A model generated the notes under the pieces. That model was not told where the DNA came from and made no database searches. It worked only from the letters and a program-made list of their open reading frames with translations. This document shows, one piece after another, positions 47,866 to 56,039 of a stretch of DNA of 64,000 bases; within the stretch, counting starts at the first letter, position 1; the number at the start of each line of letters is the position of its first letter. The DNA lies in the NCBI RefSeq assembly GCF_036242395.1, contig NZ_CP108458.1, positions 7,626,001 through 7,690,000 on the forward strand, in the 5' to 3' direction. Position numbers and translations under genes: made by a program. The stretch comes from Kitasatospora sp. NBC_01266 (GTDB taxonomy: Bacteria > Actinomycetota > Actinomycetes > Streptomycetales > Streptomycetaceae).

Positions 47866-49182
47866 GTGGGTACGCACAACACGGACGAACCGGGCCTGCT
47901 GGGCATCGACGAGGACGCGCTCGCGCTGTACCGCTGGACGCTGCTCCACGGCGTGCTGAACCCCGCCATGCTGGCCCGAGCCGCCGCCGAGCTCGCGCTG
48001 ACCGAGCGGGACTGCCGCACCGCGGCCGAACGCCTGGTCGGTTCAAGGCTGTTCCAGTCCACCGCCGTCGGCCAGGGCCGGCTGGGCTGGGCGGCGGTCA
48101 GCCCGCAGGTGGCCGCCGTCGAAGTCCTCTCCGGCCAGGACGCCGAACTGCGTGCCCTGGAGGCGGACCTGCGTGACCGGCGGGAGCGGGTGCGCAGCAG
48201 CCGCGAGGGCTACGCCGCGCTGATGCCCCTCTACCTGCAAGGCCGTCAGCAGACCTATCCGCAGGGCATGATCGACCTGGTGCCGGACAAGTTCGCCGTT
48301 CGCGCGCTGCTCGACGACACGGTCAGCGCCTGTCGCACCGAGATCCTCATCTCCAAGCACGGTGGCGCCTTCTCGCCCAGTTCGCTGGAAGAGGCGCTGC
48401 CCCGGGACCTCGAACTGCTGGGGCGTGGTGTCTCCATGCGCAGCCTGTACCAGCACGCCACCCGATTCGACCCGGCCACCCGGGCCCACGCGCTGCGGCT
48501 GATCGACGCGGGCGCCCGGATTCGCACCCAGACCGAGGTGCTACCCAAGATCATCATTGTCGACGCCGAGACCGCCTTCCTGCGGGCGCGGGACGGCGGC
48601 GCCCTGGTGATCCGCGAGCCGGCCCTGCTCAGCTACCTGATCACGACGTTCGAACGCGACTGGGAGAGCGCCACCCCGTACGCCACCGGCCCCCGGATGG
48701 CCCACGAGATCTCCCAGACGCTCAAGCAGCACATCCTGGTGCTGCTCGCCAAGGGCCTCAAGGACGAGGCCATCGCCCGGCGGGTGGGGATCTCGCTGCG
48801 CACCTGTCGGCGCCACGTCTCCGAACTGCTGGAATCCCTTGGCGCGCACAGCCGTTTCCAAGCCGGCGTCATCGCCGAGCGGCACGGGCTGACCACGCCG
48901 AGCAGCCTGCCCGCCGACGCCGACCTGCCGCAGAGTCAGCCGGCGGCTCCGGAGCCAGTGCCGGCCCCCGCCCCCGCTGCCGCCGGGCCGGACCGCAGCT
49001 GCCCCGGCTGTGGCCGGCCGCTGCCGGTGGCCGGACCCGTGGGTCGCCCCGCCCGCTACTGCTCGTCGCGATGCCGCTCGCGCGCCTATCGGGCCCGTCG
49101 GCGGGACGGCGCTGCCGAGCGTGACGAAATCGCGCGTCCGCGCGACGAAATGCCGGTGGCCCGGCCGCCGTTCGAGCGGTGA
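47866..49182 (+). CDS. LuxR-type regulator with TrmB/PLD-like sensor and C-terminal zinc ribbon
   Basis: The 438-residue protein has an N-terminal TrmB-like winged helix (about 8-70, ALALYRWTLLHGVLNPAML), a coiled linker, a sensor region resembling the phospholipase-D-like domain of TrmB proteins (about 130-270, CRTEILISKHGGAFSPSSLEEALP), a LuxR HTH (about 285-345, EAIARRVGISLRTCRRHVSELLESLGAHSRFQA) and a C-terminal CPGCG ... YCSSRCRSRAYRARRRD zinc ribbon. GTG 47866 is fixed by CAGGAGGC. It is divergent from the secreted-peptide gene and probably controls it. Confidence 0.82.
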   Translation: MGTHNTDEPGLLGIDEDALALYRWTLLHGVLNPAMLARAAAELALTERDCRTAAERLVGSRLFQSTAVGQGRLGWAAVSPQVAAVEVLSGQDAELRALEADLRDRRERVRSSREGYAALMPLYLQGRQQTYPQGMIDLVPDKFAVRALLDDTVSACRTEILISKHGGAFSPSSLEEALPRDLELLGRGVSMRSLYQHATRFDPATRAHALRLIDAGARIRTQTEVLPKIIIVDAETAFLRARDGGALVIREPALLSYLITTFERDWESATPYATGPRMAHEISQTLKQHILVLLAKGLKDEAIARRVGISLRTCRRHVSELLESLGAHSRFQAGVIAERHGLTTPSSLPADADLPQSQPAAPEPVPAPAPAAAGPDRSCPGCGRPLPVAGPVGRPARYCSSRCRSRAYRARRRDGAAERDEIARPRDEMPVARPPFER

Positions 49183-49268
49183 AACCGGCGAAAGCGGCGA
49201 AACCGCCACGGCGGGGCTTGGCGCGACACGAAAGTCCGGCCTGCTCGCCGACAGGATCCGTCGGACAC

Positions 49269-50066
49269 TTAGGCGCGGACGAGCTCCACCGCCTCCCGGA
49301 CGTCCGGGTGCGGGTCGTCCGCCAGGCCGTCCAGCAACTCGGCGACGCCCGGGGTGGACCAGCGGCCGACCGCCGACACCAGCTCCTCCCGCACCGCGGG
49401 GTCGGGGTGGGCGGCCAGGCGGGCCAGCTGAGCGAGCGGGCCCCGGCGGCGCATCGCGAACCAGTGCAGCGCCTCCCGCAGCGTGGCCGCGTCTCCGGGG
49501 TCACCGGCCGCCGCGACCCGCTCCAGCAGCACCCGCACCGGCGGCGGTGGGCCGTCCAGCGGATGCGGCAACCGCTCCAGCAAGCGCCGCGAGCCGTATC
49601 CGCCGCGCACCCGGCAGCCGTAGCAGGTGCAGGGCCGCGTGCCGTGCGCGTCCGGGACGTACCGCCAGCCCACCACCTGCGGTGCGGCGCGGACCCGGTG
49701 CAGTTCGGCCGGCCGGATCGCCCGGGGCACGAACACCTCCCAGCCGCGCGGGTCCGCCAGTGCCGCGATCCGCCGCACCGCCTCCGCCGCGGGCACGGTG
49801 ACCTGGGCGTTCCGCGCCCGGTCGGCGTAGCGGCCGACCAGCACCGGCTGCGCGTCGTCCAGCCGGGCGTGGACGGCCACCAGCCCGCCCCGGCCGCCGA
49901 ACCGGGCCAGCTCGCGCAGCCACTGGTGGGTGAGGGTGTACGAGGGCAGCACCGGGAAGCAGTAGACGCCCCGCGCGCCGCCCTGGCCGTGGCTCACGGC
50001 GCGGATCCCGGACCGCCGGATCCGCGGCGCGTTCGCCGATGGCGTCAAGTGCACGAACATGACCAT
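49269..50066 (-). CDS. HEAT-repeat protein with unusual N-terminal domain
   Basis: The 265-residue protein has an N-terminal half (FVHLTPSANAPRIRRSGIRA, then GVYCFPVLPSYTLTHQWLREL) that faintly recalls HxT..Y ADP-ribosyltransferase-like folds, a CTCYGC motif near residue 150 that could bind zinc, and C-terminal HEAT repeats (LARLAAHPDPAVREELVSAVGRW, LADDPHPDVREAVELV). I cannot assign a function. ATG 50066 has no ribosome binding site; TAGCAT 8 bases upstream suggests a leaderless transcript. ATG 50060 is an alternative. Confidence 0.7.
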   Translation of the reverse strand: MVMFVHLTPSANAPRIRRSGIRAVSHGQGGARGVYCFPVLPSYTLTHQWLRELARFGGRGGLVAVHARLDDAQPVLVGRYADRARNAQVTVPAAEAVRRIAALADPRGWEVFVPRAIRPAELHRVRAAPQVVGWRYVPDAHGTRPCTCYGCRVRGGYGSRRLLERLPHPLDGPPPPVRVLLERVAAAGDPGDAATLREALHWFAMRRRGPLAQLARLAAHPDPAVREELVSAVGRWSTPGVAELLDGLADDPHPDVREAVELVRA

Positions 50067-50139
50067 GAGTTGGCATGCTAGAGGATCAACGAGTGGGCGG
50101 TCGCGCCGTTTTCCCGGCGGTGCTCGCCGGTGCTCGGCG

Positions 50140-50184
50140 TGCTTACGGTGCCCACGGTGCCCACGGTGCCCACGGTGCTTGCGG
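50140..50184. repeat. Five-copy 9-bp tandem repeat
   Basis: Units TGCTTACGG, three times TGCCCACGG, then TGCTTGCGG run from 50140 to 50184 and end right at the stop codon of the propeller gene (50185-50187). It is intergenic and probably slippage-prone. Confidence 0.8.
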
Positions 50185-51768
50185 TCAGCGGACGGGGAAG
50201 GCGAGCACCGCGGGTAGGCCGGCGGTGGCGGTGCCGGACGCGTTGACCAGGACGTAGCGGCCCCCGACAGCGCCGAACCAGCCCTGCCCGGACTCCGCCG
50301 CCTTGGTGTAGACGGTCTGCGTCGAGGCGGCGCCGGTGACCGGGTCGACCCGCTCTGTCTCGGCGTAGTACTTGACGGTGCCGCCCTTGCCCGGCGGCAC
50401 CTCGAAGTACTCGATCGCCATCGGACCGCCGTCGGTCTCCGTCAGCCCGGCCAGATCGCCGTTCAGTTGGCGTGCCCAGAGCTGGTGCCCGTCCGTGCGG
50501 GAGTACCCGACCAGGTCGTGCGCGACGTCGTCGTCCGGCGTGGCGGCCTCGCAGATCACGGTGTTGCCCGCCACCACGACCGGGTAGACCGCGGCGCTGC
50601 CGAGGCCGTGCGAGTCGGTGCTGGGCAGGGTGGCGATCACCGTGCTCGGGGCGGTGGTGGGGATGGTGGCGAGGGACTTGCCGTCGGCGGTGAAGGAGAG
50701 CAGGGCGTGCGTGCCCCGGGTGTCGTGCTCGTCGACCGCCAGGACCAGCGGGTCGACGGAGACGAACCCGACCGTGTCGAGCGGCGTCTCGGTGGGGAGG
50801 GCGGACTGCCAGCGCTGGGTGCCGTCCTGCGGCGCCAGCGTGACCAGGGCCGCCCGCCCGAGTTCGTCGTTCTTCGGGTCGGCGCAGTACTCCACCGCGG
50901 CCACCTGGTTCGCGTCGGCGGCCACGGCGGTCGGCGCGCAGCCGGAGTCCGACGGGTGCAGCCAGCGCGGCTGCCCGGTGCGCGGGTCCAGCGCCTGGAC
51001 ACCGGCGGGCGTGCGGAGCACCGCGAGTCCGTCGGTGAGGGCGATGGTGTCGATGTCCGACCAGTTGGCCGACGGGTCCTCGTGCTGCCAGAGGGTGTGC
51101 CCGGTGGTCAGGTCGATCGCGACGACGGTGGTGCAGGTGCCGCCGGTGCGCTGGTAGCCGAGCAGGCCGATGCCGGCGGCGGGTTGGTCGGCGGCCGCGC
51201 ACACCATGGTCCGCTCGGGGGCGGTGGCCGACCAGGCCTGGGTCCCGTCGGCGGTCCGGTAGGCGGCGGCGAAGCCGTCCTGGCGGACCCGGACGACGGT
51301 GGAGCCGTTCGGCCAGGCGGCGGAGGTGCCCACGCTGGGCGGATCATTCGCGGTGACGCTCCAGGAGGCCGCCATGGGCTGTACGGGCACCGGACCGCGC
51401 AGCTCCAGGAAGGCGGAGTAGCCGGGGGAGTAGGCCAGCGCCGCGCCGAGCACGCCCGCGGTCAGCCGCGTCCACCGGCTGTGCGGCCAGCCGGCGCCGA
51501 CGCCGTCCCGGGGGGTGCGCAGCCGCGCGGCGAGAATGCTGAAGGAGGCGATGGCCACGATCCCGAACAGGACCGCGAGCAGCGCCGTCGTCCAGCCTCC
51601 TGACGGGCAGCCGATCTGCGCGTCGCTGCCGCAGGCCGCGTTGTCGTCGAAGGTGAGGGTGTCGAAGGCCAGGTAGACGTACTCGGCCGCGAGCAGAGCG
51701 GTCGCTCCGCCCAGCAGCGCGAGCAGGGTGTTGCCGGACAGCAGTGATCTGACGAGCCGTGATTTCAC
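50185..51768 (-). CDS. Membrane-anchored PQQ-like beta-propeller protein
   Basis: The 527-residue protein has three N-terminal membrane helices (TLLALLGGATALLAAEYVY, LLAVLFGIVAIASFSILAA, LTAGVLGAALAYSPGYSAF) and a large external domain of PQQ-like propeller repeats (AAYRTADGTQAWSA, AIDLTTGHTLWQHE, ALDPRTGQPRWLHP, GYSRTDGHQLWARQ). Such proteins are scaffolds, not enzymes, in actinomycetes. GTG 51768 has GGGGGGA upstream and is preferred; ATG 51798 would add ten residues. No partner gene is evident. Confidence 0.8.
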   Translation of the reverse strand: MKSRLVRSLLSGNTLLALLGGATALLAAEYVYLAFDTLTFDDNAACGSDAQIGCPSGGWTTALLAVLFGIVAIASFSILAARLRTPRDGVGAGWPHSRWTRLTAGVLGAALAYSPGYSAFLELRGPVPVQPMAASWSVTANDPPSVGTSAAWPNGSTVVRVRQDGFAAAYRTADGTQAWSATAPERTMVCAAADQPAAGIGLLGYQRTGGTCTTVVAIDLTTGHTLWQHEDPSANWSDIDTIALTDGLAVLRTPAGVQALDPRTGQPRWLHPSDSGCAPTAVAADANQVAAVEYCADPKNDELGRAALVTLAPQDGTQRWQSALPTETPLDTVGFVSVDPLVLAVDEHDTRGTHALLSFTADGKSLATIPTTAPSTVIATLPSTDSHGLGSAAVYPVVVAGNTVICEAATPDDDVAHDLVGYSRTDGHQLWARQLNGDLAGLTETDGGPMAIEYFEVPPGKGGTVKYYAETERVDPVTGAASTQTVYTKAAESGQGWFGAVGGRYVLVNASGTATAGLPAVLAFPVR

Positions 51769-51875
51769 GGTGAATCCCCCCGAGTTCTTGGTGATCATGG
51801 ATCATAGGGGGTGGCCGGACGGCTCGTCAGGGCGGATTCAGTGCCGCTTTCCGGCGGCACTGCTCGGCACGGAGG

Positions 51876-53348
51876 TCAGTGGCGCGAGCTCGCCGCCGCC
51901 GCACCCGGCCCGCTGCTGGTGCCGCCGATCACGCTGGGCGCGGTGCTCGCGTTCCTGCGCTGCGCGGCCGCCAGTGCCAGCGCGGCGAGCAGGGCCAGTA
52001 CGGTCGCCACGATGATCGCGAGCCAGGCGTGCCGGAACGCGTCCAGCGCCTGCCCGGCGGAGTGCGGGGTGCCGAGCAGGCTCACCACCACGGCCACGCC
52101 GACCACCGCGCCGATCTGCCGTCCCATCGTGGTGACCGCCGAGCCGGTGGCGAACCTGGTGGGTGGCAGGGCGGCGGCCGCGGCCCCGATCAGCGTCGGC
52201 AGGGTCAGGCCGACCCCCGCGCCGGTGAGCAGCATCCCGGGCAGCAGCTCGCCCGCGTACCCGGGTGTGGTCGCCACGGCCGCCGCCCACCAGACGATCC
52301 CGGCGGTGAACAGCAGCAGCCCCAGCGCCGCCAGCCGTCCGTGCCCCAGCCGGCGCAGCAGCGGTCCCGCGCCCAGCGTGATCGGCGGCACCAGCAGCGG
52401 GCCGGGTGCGACGGCGAGGCCGGTGCGCAGTGCCGAGTAGCCCCAGACCTGCTGGCACCAGAGCACCGAGGTCAGCAGCATGCCGGCGAAGGCCACGGTG
52501 AAGAGCAGCGCGGTCGCGTTGGCGGCGGCGAAGACCGGGACCCGCAGCAGCGGCAGCTCGACCACCGGGGCCGGGTGCCGGGCCGACCTGCGCAGGAAGC
52601 CGCCGGCCAGCAGCACGGCGGCCGCCAGTGCGCCGAGCACCCGGGCCGAACTCCAGCCCCAGCTGTCCGACTTGACCAGGCCGATCGCCAGCAGCCCGAT
52701 CGCGGCGATCAGCAGCAGCACGCCGGCCAGGTCGGGCCAGGGTTCCCCGGCCCGGCCGCGCAGCCTGGGCAGCACCTTGCGGCCGGCCACCAGCGCGGCC
52801 AGTCCGACCGGCAGGTTGACCAGGAAGACCCAGCGCCAGTCGGCCTCCACCAGCAGCCCGCCGAGCACCGGCCCGAGTCCGGCCGCGATGCCGCCGATCG
52901 AGGCCCAGGCCCGCACCGCGCCCGGCCGCCTGTCCGGCGCAGTGGAGTCCAGCAGCAGCGCGAGCGAGGTGGGCATCAGCAGCGCGGCGCCCACCGCCTG
53001 CAGCAGCCGGGCGCCGACCAGCCACCAGACCCCCGGCGCGAGCGCGCAGAGCGCCGAGGAGAGCGTGAAGAGGCCGAGTCCGACCAGGAAGGCGCCCTGG
53101 TGCCCGACCCGGTCGGCCAGCCGCCCGGCCGGCACCAGCAGCGCGGCGAAGACGATCGCGTAGCCGTTCAGCACCCAGGAGAGCGAGGCGAGGCTGCTGC
53201 CGTGGAAGTGCTGGTTCATCGCGGGGAGCGCGACGTTGACGATGAAGAGGTCGAGGTTGGAGACGAAGACGGCGGCGGCCACGACCAGGAAGACGCCCCG
53301 GGAGCCGGTGGCCCGCTGTGGAGGATTTGAATTTCCAACTTTCTGCAT
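51876..53348 (-). CDS. DHA2-type MFS drug exporter
   Basis: The 490-residue protein has 14 membrane helices with the DHA2 signature NLDLFIVNVALPAM in TM1, motif A GRLADRVGHQGAF and PVLGGLLVEADWRWVFLVN. It likely exports a hydrophobic drug or metabolite by proton antiport. The last about 20 residues (APSVIGGTSSGPGAAAASS) are encoded by an inverted copy of an internal 44-bp stretch of the same gene, so the tail is not family-like. It diverges from the MOSC gene; an inverted repeat flanks its start. Confidence 0.92.
   Translation of the reverse strand: MQKVGNSNPPQRATGSRGVFLVVAAAVFVSNLDLFIVNVALPAMNQHFHGSSLASLSWVLNGYAIVFAALLVPAGRLADRVGHQGAFLVGLGLFTLSSALCALAPGVWWLVGARLLQAVGAALLMPTSLALLLDSTAPDRRPGAVRAWASIGGIAAGLGPVLGGLLVEADWRWVFLVNLPVGLAALVAGRKVLPRLRGRAGEPWPDLAGVLLLIAAIGLLAIGLVKSDSWGWSSARVLGALAAAVLLAGGFLRRSARHPAPVVELPLLRVPVFAAANATALLFTVAFAGMLLTSVLWCQQVWGYSALRTGLAVAPGPLLVPPITLGAGPLLRRLGHGRLAALGLLLFTAGIVWWAAAVATTPGYAGELLPGMLLTGAGVGLTLPTLIGAAAAALPPTRFATGSAVTTMGRQIGAVVGVAVVVSLLGTPHSAGQALDAFRHAWLAIIVATVLALLAALALAAAQRRNASTAPSVIGGTSSGPGAAAASSRH
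51900..51943. repeat. 44-bp inverted repeat, copy 1 (3' end of the MFS gene)
   Basis: This stretch, starting CGCACCCGGCCCGCTGCTGG, is the exact reverse complement of 52367-52410. On the plus strand it encodes the same APGPLLVPPITLGA peptide that the real gene encodes on the minus strand at the other copy. Confidence 0.95.
52367..52410. repeat. 44-bp inverted repeat, copy 2 (inside the MFS gene)
   Basis: This is the native copy: read on the minus strand it encodes APGPLLVPPITLGA in a membrane segment of the exporter. It is the exact reverse complement of 51900-51943, 423 bases away. Confidence 0.95.
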
Positions 53349-53381
53349 GCGACGGCACGCTAGCCGTAGTAAGTTTGGAAA
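53332..53381. promoter_or_regulatory. Inverted repeat around the MFS start, operator candidate
   Basis: TTTCCAACTT (53332-53341) and AAGTTTGGAAA (53371-53381) are inverted copies differing by one inserted base, 29 bases apart, spanning the MFS start codon and its upstream region. A repressor of the MFS gene could bind here; no regulator gene is adjacent. Confidence 0.4.
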
Positions 53382-53426
53382 CGCAACCTACTCGGGTCGG
53401 CGATGGGCCGGTCGTATGCTGAGCGC

Positions 53427-53969
53427 ATGGGTGGGACGGTCACGGCGGTCAGCCGCAACAGCACGTATGCGTTCACCAAGCCGAACCGCGAGCAGATCAC
53501 GCTGCTCGCCGGGCTCGGCGTCGAAGGCGACATCCACGCGGGGGAGACGGTCAAGCACCGGTCACGCGTCAGGCAGGACCCCACACAGCCGAACCTGCGG
53601 CAGGTCCACCTGATCCACCAGGAGCTCTTCGCCGAACTCGCCCGGCAGGGACACCTGGTGGCACCCGGCGACCTCGGCGAGAACATCACCACCAGCGGTG
53701 TCGACCTGCTCGGCCTGCCGGTCGGCGCGCTGCTGCGGATCGGCGATCGGGTGGTGGTGGAGGTCACCGGGCTGCGCAACCCCTGCTCGCAGATCGAGCA
53801 CTTCCAGGACGGGCTGCTCAAACTCGTGGCCCACCGCGACGAATCGGGCGCCCTGGTTCGCAAGGCCGGGATCATGGGGATCGTCCTGACGGGCGGTGGC
53901 ATACGGCCGGGTGACCCGGTCGACGTCGAACTGCCGCCGGGTCCGCACCGGGTGCTGGACCGGGTCTGA
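53427..53969 (+). CDS. MOSC domain protein
   Basis: The 180-residue protein has the MOSC fold: NLRQVHLIHQELFAEL, PGDLGENITTSGVDLLGLPVGALLRIGD and LRNPCSQIEHFQDGLL, with the conserved cysteine that carries sulfur in molybdenum-cofactor sulfurases or supports YiiM-type detoxification of hydroxylated purines. ATG 53427 is preceded by TATGCT 6 bases upstream and no ribosome binding site, fitting a leaderless message. Confidence 0.88.
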   Translation: MGGTVTAVSRNSTYAFTKPNREQITLLAGLGVEGDIHAGETVKHRSRVRQDPTQPNLRQVHLIHQELFAELARQGHLVAPGDLGENITTSGVDLLGLPVGALLRIGDRVVVEVTGLRNPCSQIEHFQDGLLKLVAHRDESGALVRKAGIMGIVLTGGGIRPGDPVDVELPPGPHRVLDRV

Positions 53970-54023
53970 GCGAACGGGCGGGGCGCCGCGCACCGCGGCA
54001 CGTCCACGACGAGCGGGGAGACT

Positions 54024-55112
54024 ATGGCAATCGGCACCGGCGGTATCCGGGAGTTGCTCGAGGGCGGCGTCCACGACCGGGTCTTCCCCGGCGCCGTCTG
54101 GGCCGTGGGTGACGCCGCCGGCACCGAGGCGATGGGCACCGCCGGCCTGCCCGACCCCGCCCGGCCCGGGGCGCCGATGCGCGGGGACACCCTCTTCGAC
54201 GTCGCCAGCCTCACCAAGATCCTGGCGGTCTGGCCCACCGTCGGCAGCCTCTGGGAAGCCGGCCGGCTCCCGCTCGACGAGCCGCTCGGCGGCTACTGGC
54301 CCGATGTCGCCGGGTACCCCCTCGGCCAGGTCACCGCGCGCCACCTGCTCACCCACACGGCGGGCGTCCCACTGCACGCCCGGCTGAAGGAGCGCTACGG
54401 CACCGACCCGGCGGCCATCCGGGTGGGCGTCCTGCGCGAGGCCCTGCACCGCCCGCCCGGCGAAGCGGTCGAGTACACCGACCGGGCCGCCCTGATCCTC
54501 GGCCACCTCGCCGAACACCTCTGCGGCGAGGCGCTCGACCGGCTCGTGACCGCCCGGATCTGGGAGCCGCTGGGCCTGGAAGCCACCCGGTTCGGCCCGT
54601 TGCCCGCCGGCCTGGCGGCCCGCTGCGCGCCCACCGAGCGCGACCAGGACACCGGCGTCCGCTTCCAGGGCACCGTGCACGACCCCTCCGCGCGGCTGCT
54701 CGGTGGCGTCTGCGGCATCGCCGGTGTCTTCTCGACCGCCGAGGACCTCGGCCGGTTCCTGCGCCACCTGCTCGACCCGGCGACCGCGCCCGCCCGGGTG
54801 GGCTTCGGCGCCGCCTGGACGGCTGAGTCGCTGACCGTGCAGACCGGCCGACTGGAGCCGAGTCGCGGCCTGTTCTGGCACCCCGCGCCCGGCACCGACC
54901 CCGCCGACGACATCTGGGCGCACTACGGCTTCACCGGTACCGCGATCTGGATCGCGCCGAGCCGGGGCCGCTGGGCGACCCTGCTGACCAACAAGGTCTA
55001 CTACAGCCGCGACCGGCAGCCCATCGCCGACCTCCGCAATGCCTTTCGGCGCCTGGTCTTCGGCCCGCCGGCCCCGGGACGCCGCCCGGGAGCCGTTCCT
55101 CCGAAGAGTTGA
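54024..55112 (+). CDS. Class C beta-lactamase-fold serine hydrolase
   Basis: The 362-residue protein has TLFDVASLTKILAVWP with the nucleophile Ser-x-x-Lys near residue 61, LLTHTAGVPLHA, a YTD in place of the usual YxN near 150, and a late HYGFTGTAIWIAP replacing the KTG box with HYG. It belongs to the esterase/DD-peptidase-like serine hydrolases (family S12), here without a signal peptide, so it is likely a cytoplasmic esterase. GGGGAG precedes ATG 54024. Confidence 0.85.
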   Translation: MAIGTGGIRELLEGGVHDRVFPGAVWAVGDAAGTEAMGTAGLPDPARPGAPMRGDTLFDVASLTKILAVWPTVGSLWEAGRLPLDEPLGGYWPDVAGYPLGQVTARHLLTHTAGVPLHARLKERYGTDPAAIRVGVLREALHRPPGEAVEYTDRAALILGHLAEHLCGEALDRLVTARIWEPLGLEATRFGPLPAGLAARCAPTERDQDTGVRFQGTVHDPSARLLGGVCGIAGVFSTAEDLGRFLRHLLDPATAPARVGFGAAWTAESLTVQTGRLEPSRGLFWHPAPGTDPADDIWAHYGFTGTAIWIAPSRGRWATLLTNKVYYSRDRQPIADLRNAFRRLVFGPPAPGRRPGAVPPKS

Positions 55113-55119
55113 GGAAGCG

Positions 55120-55971
55120 TCAGAGCTCTTGGCTCATCAGCTTGTTGGCCTCAGGCATCGGCATCGCTGCGGCGAAGGAGGTGAAGCAGCCGGCGCTCAG
55201 GATCTCGGCGGCGGAGCGTTGGGCGGCGGCCAGGGCGAGTCGGGCGAAGGCCGAGCCGACGCTGATCCGGCGGGCGCCCAGTTCGGTGAGTTGATCGATC
55301 GTCAGCGCGGCGATCGGGCCGGCGGCGATCACGTTGACCGGCTTGCTGACGGCGGCGCAGACGGTGCGGACCGCCTCGGCGTCGGGCAGCCCGGGGGCGA
55401 ACAGCACGTCGGCGCCGGCGGCCTCGAAGGCCCGCAGGCGGCGCACGGTGTCGTCCAGGTCGGGGCGGCCGTGCAGGAAGTTCTCGGCGCGGGCGGTGAC
55501 GGTGAACGGGAAGTCGAGTTCGGCGGCTGCCGCCACGGCGGCCCGGACCCGGTCCACGGCCAGGTCGAAGGGGTAGACGGGGTCGGCCGGGTCGCCGGTG
55601 GCGTCCTCGATCGAGCCGCCGACCAGGCCGGTCGCGGCGGCCAGTCGGATCGTCTCGGCCACGGCGGCCTCGCTCGTGCCGAAGCCGTTCTCCAGGTCGG
55701 CGGAGACCGGAAGATCGGTGGCGGCGACGATCGCGCGGGCGTTGGCCAGCGCCTCCTCGCGGCTGACCAGGTTCGCGGCGTCGGCCCGGCCGAGCGCGAA
55801 GGCCAGCCCGGCGCTGGTGGTGGCCAGCGCGGCGAAGCCCAGGGAGCCGAGCAGGCGTGCGGTGCCCGCGTCCCAGGCGTTGGCGATGACGAAGGCGCCG
55901 GGGCCGGTGTGCAGCTCGCGGAAGGCGTGTGCGCGGCGGCGCTGCTCGTCAGGGGTGATCGGCAGGGGCAT
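55120..55971 (-). CDS. Isocitrate lyase/PEP mutase superfamily protein
   Basis: The 283-residue TIM-barrel protein has FVIANAWDAGTARLLGSLGFAALATTSAGLA, SADLENGFG (metal-binding Asp/Glu), GGSIEDATGDP and TARAENFLHGRPDLDDTVRRLRAFEAAGADVLFAPG. The group includes PEP mutase, 2-methylisocitrate lyase and many unassigned oxaloacetate-like hydrolases. The Lys-Lys-Cys of true lyases is not seen, so the reaction is open. GAGGAG lies 8 bases before ATG 55971. Confidence 0.86.
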   Translation of the reverse strand: MPLPITPDEQRRRAHAFRELHTGPGAFVIANAWDAGTARLLGSLGFAALATTSAGLAFALGRADAANLVSREEALANARAIVAATDLPVSADLENGFGTSEAAVAETIRLAAATGLVGGSIEDATGDPADPVYPFDLAVDRVRAAVAAAAELDFPFTVTARAENFLHGRPDLDDTVRRLRAFEAAGADVLFAPGLPDAEAVRTVCAAVSKPVNVIAAGPIAALTIDQLTELGARRISVGSAFARLALAAAQRSAAEILSAGCFTSFAAAMPMPEANKLMSQEL

Positions 55972-55984
55972 GGCGGAGACTCCT

Positions 55985-56024
55985 CTGGTGATGGCGGGTG
56001 GTGATGGCGGCTGGTGATGGCGGG
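55985..56024. repeat. Three-copy 12-14-bp tandem repeat
   Basis: CTGGTGATGGCGGG, TGGTGATGGCGG and CTGGTGATGGCGGG follow each other from 55985 to 56024, in the gap between the EamA stop and the PEP mutase-like start. It is probably slippage-derived. Confidence 0.7.
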
Positions 56025-56039
56025 TCGGGTGATGCGGGG

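Noticed and set aside
50140..50184. CRISPR-like repeats
   Set aside because: The units are 9 bp and contiguous, with no spacers.
51811..52440. Plus-strand gene with similarity to an MFS segment
   Set aside because: The similarity comes from the 44-bp inverted repeat; the rest is antisense to the exporter and lacks a ribosome binding site.
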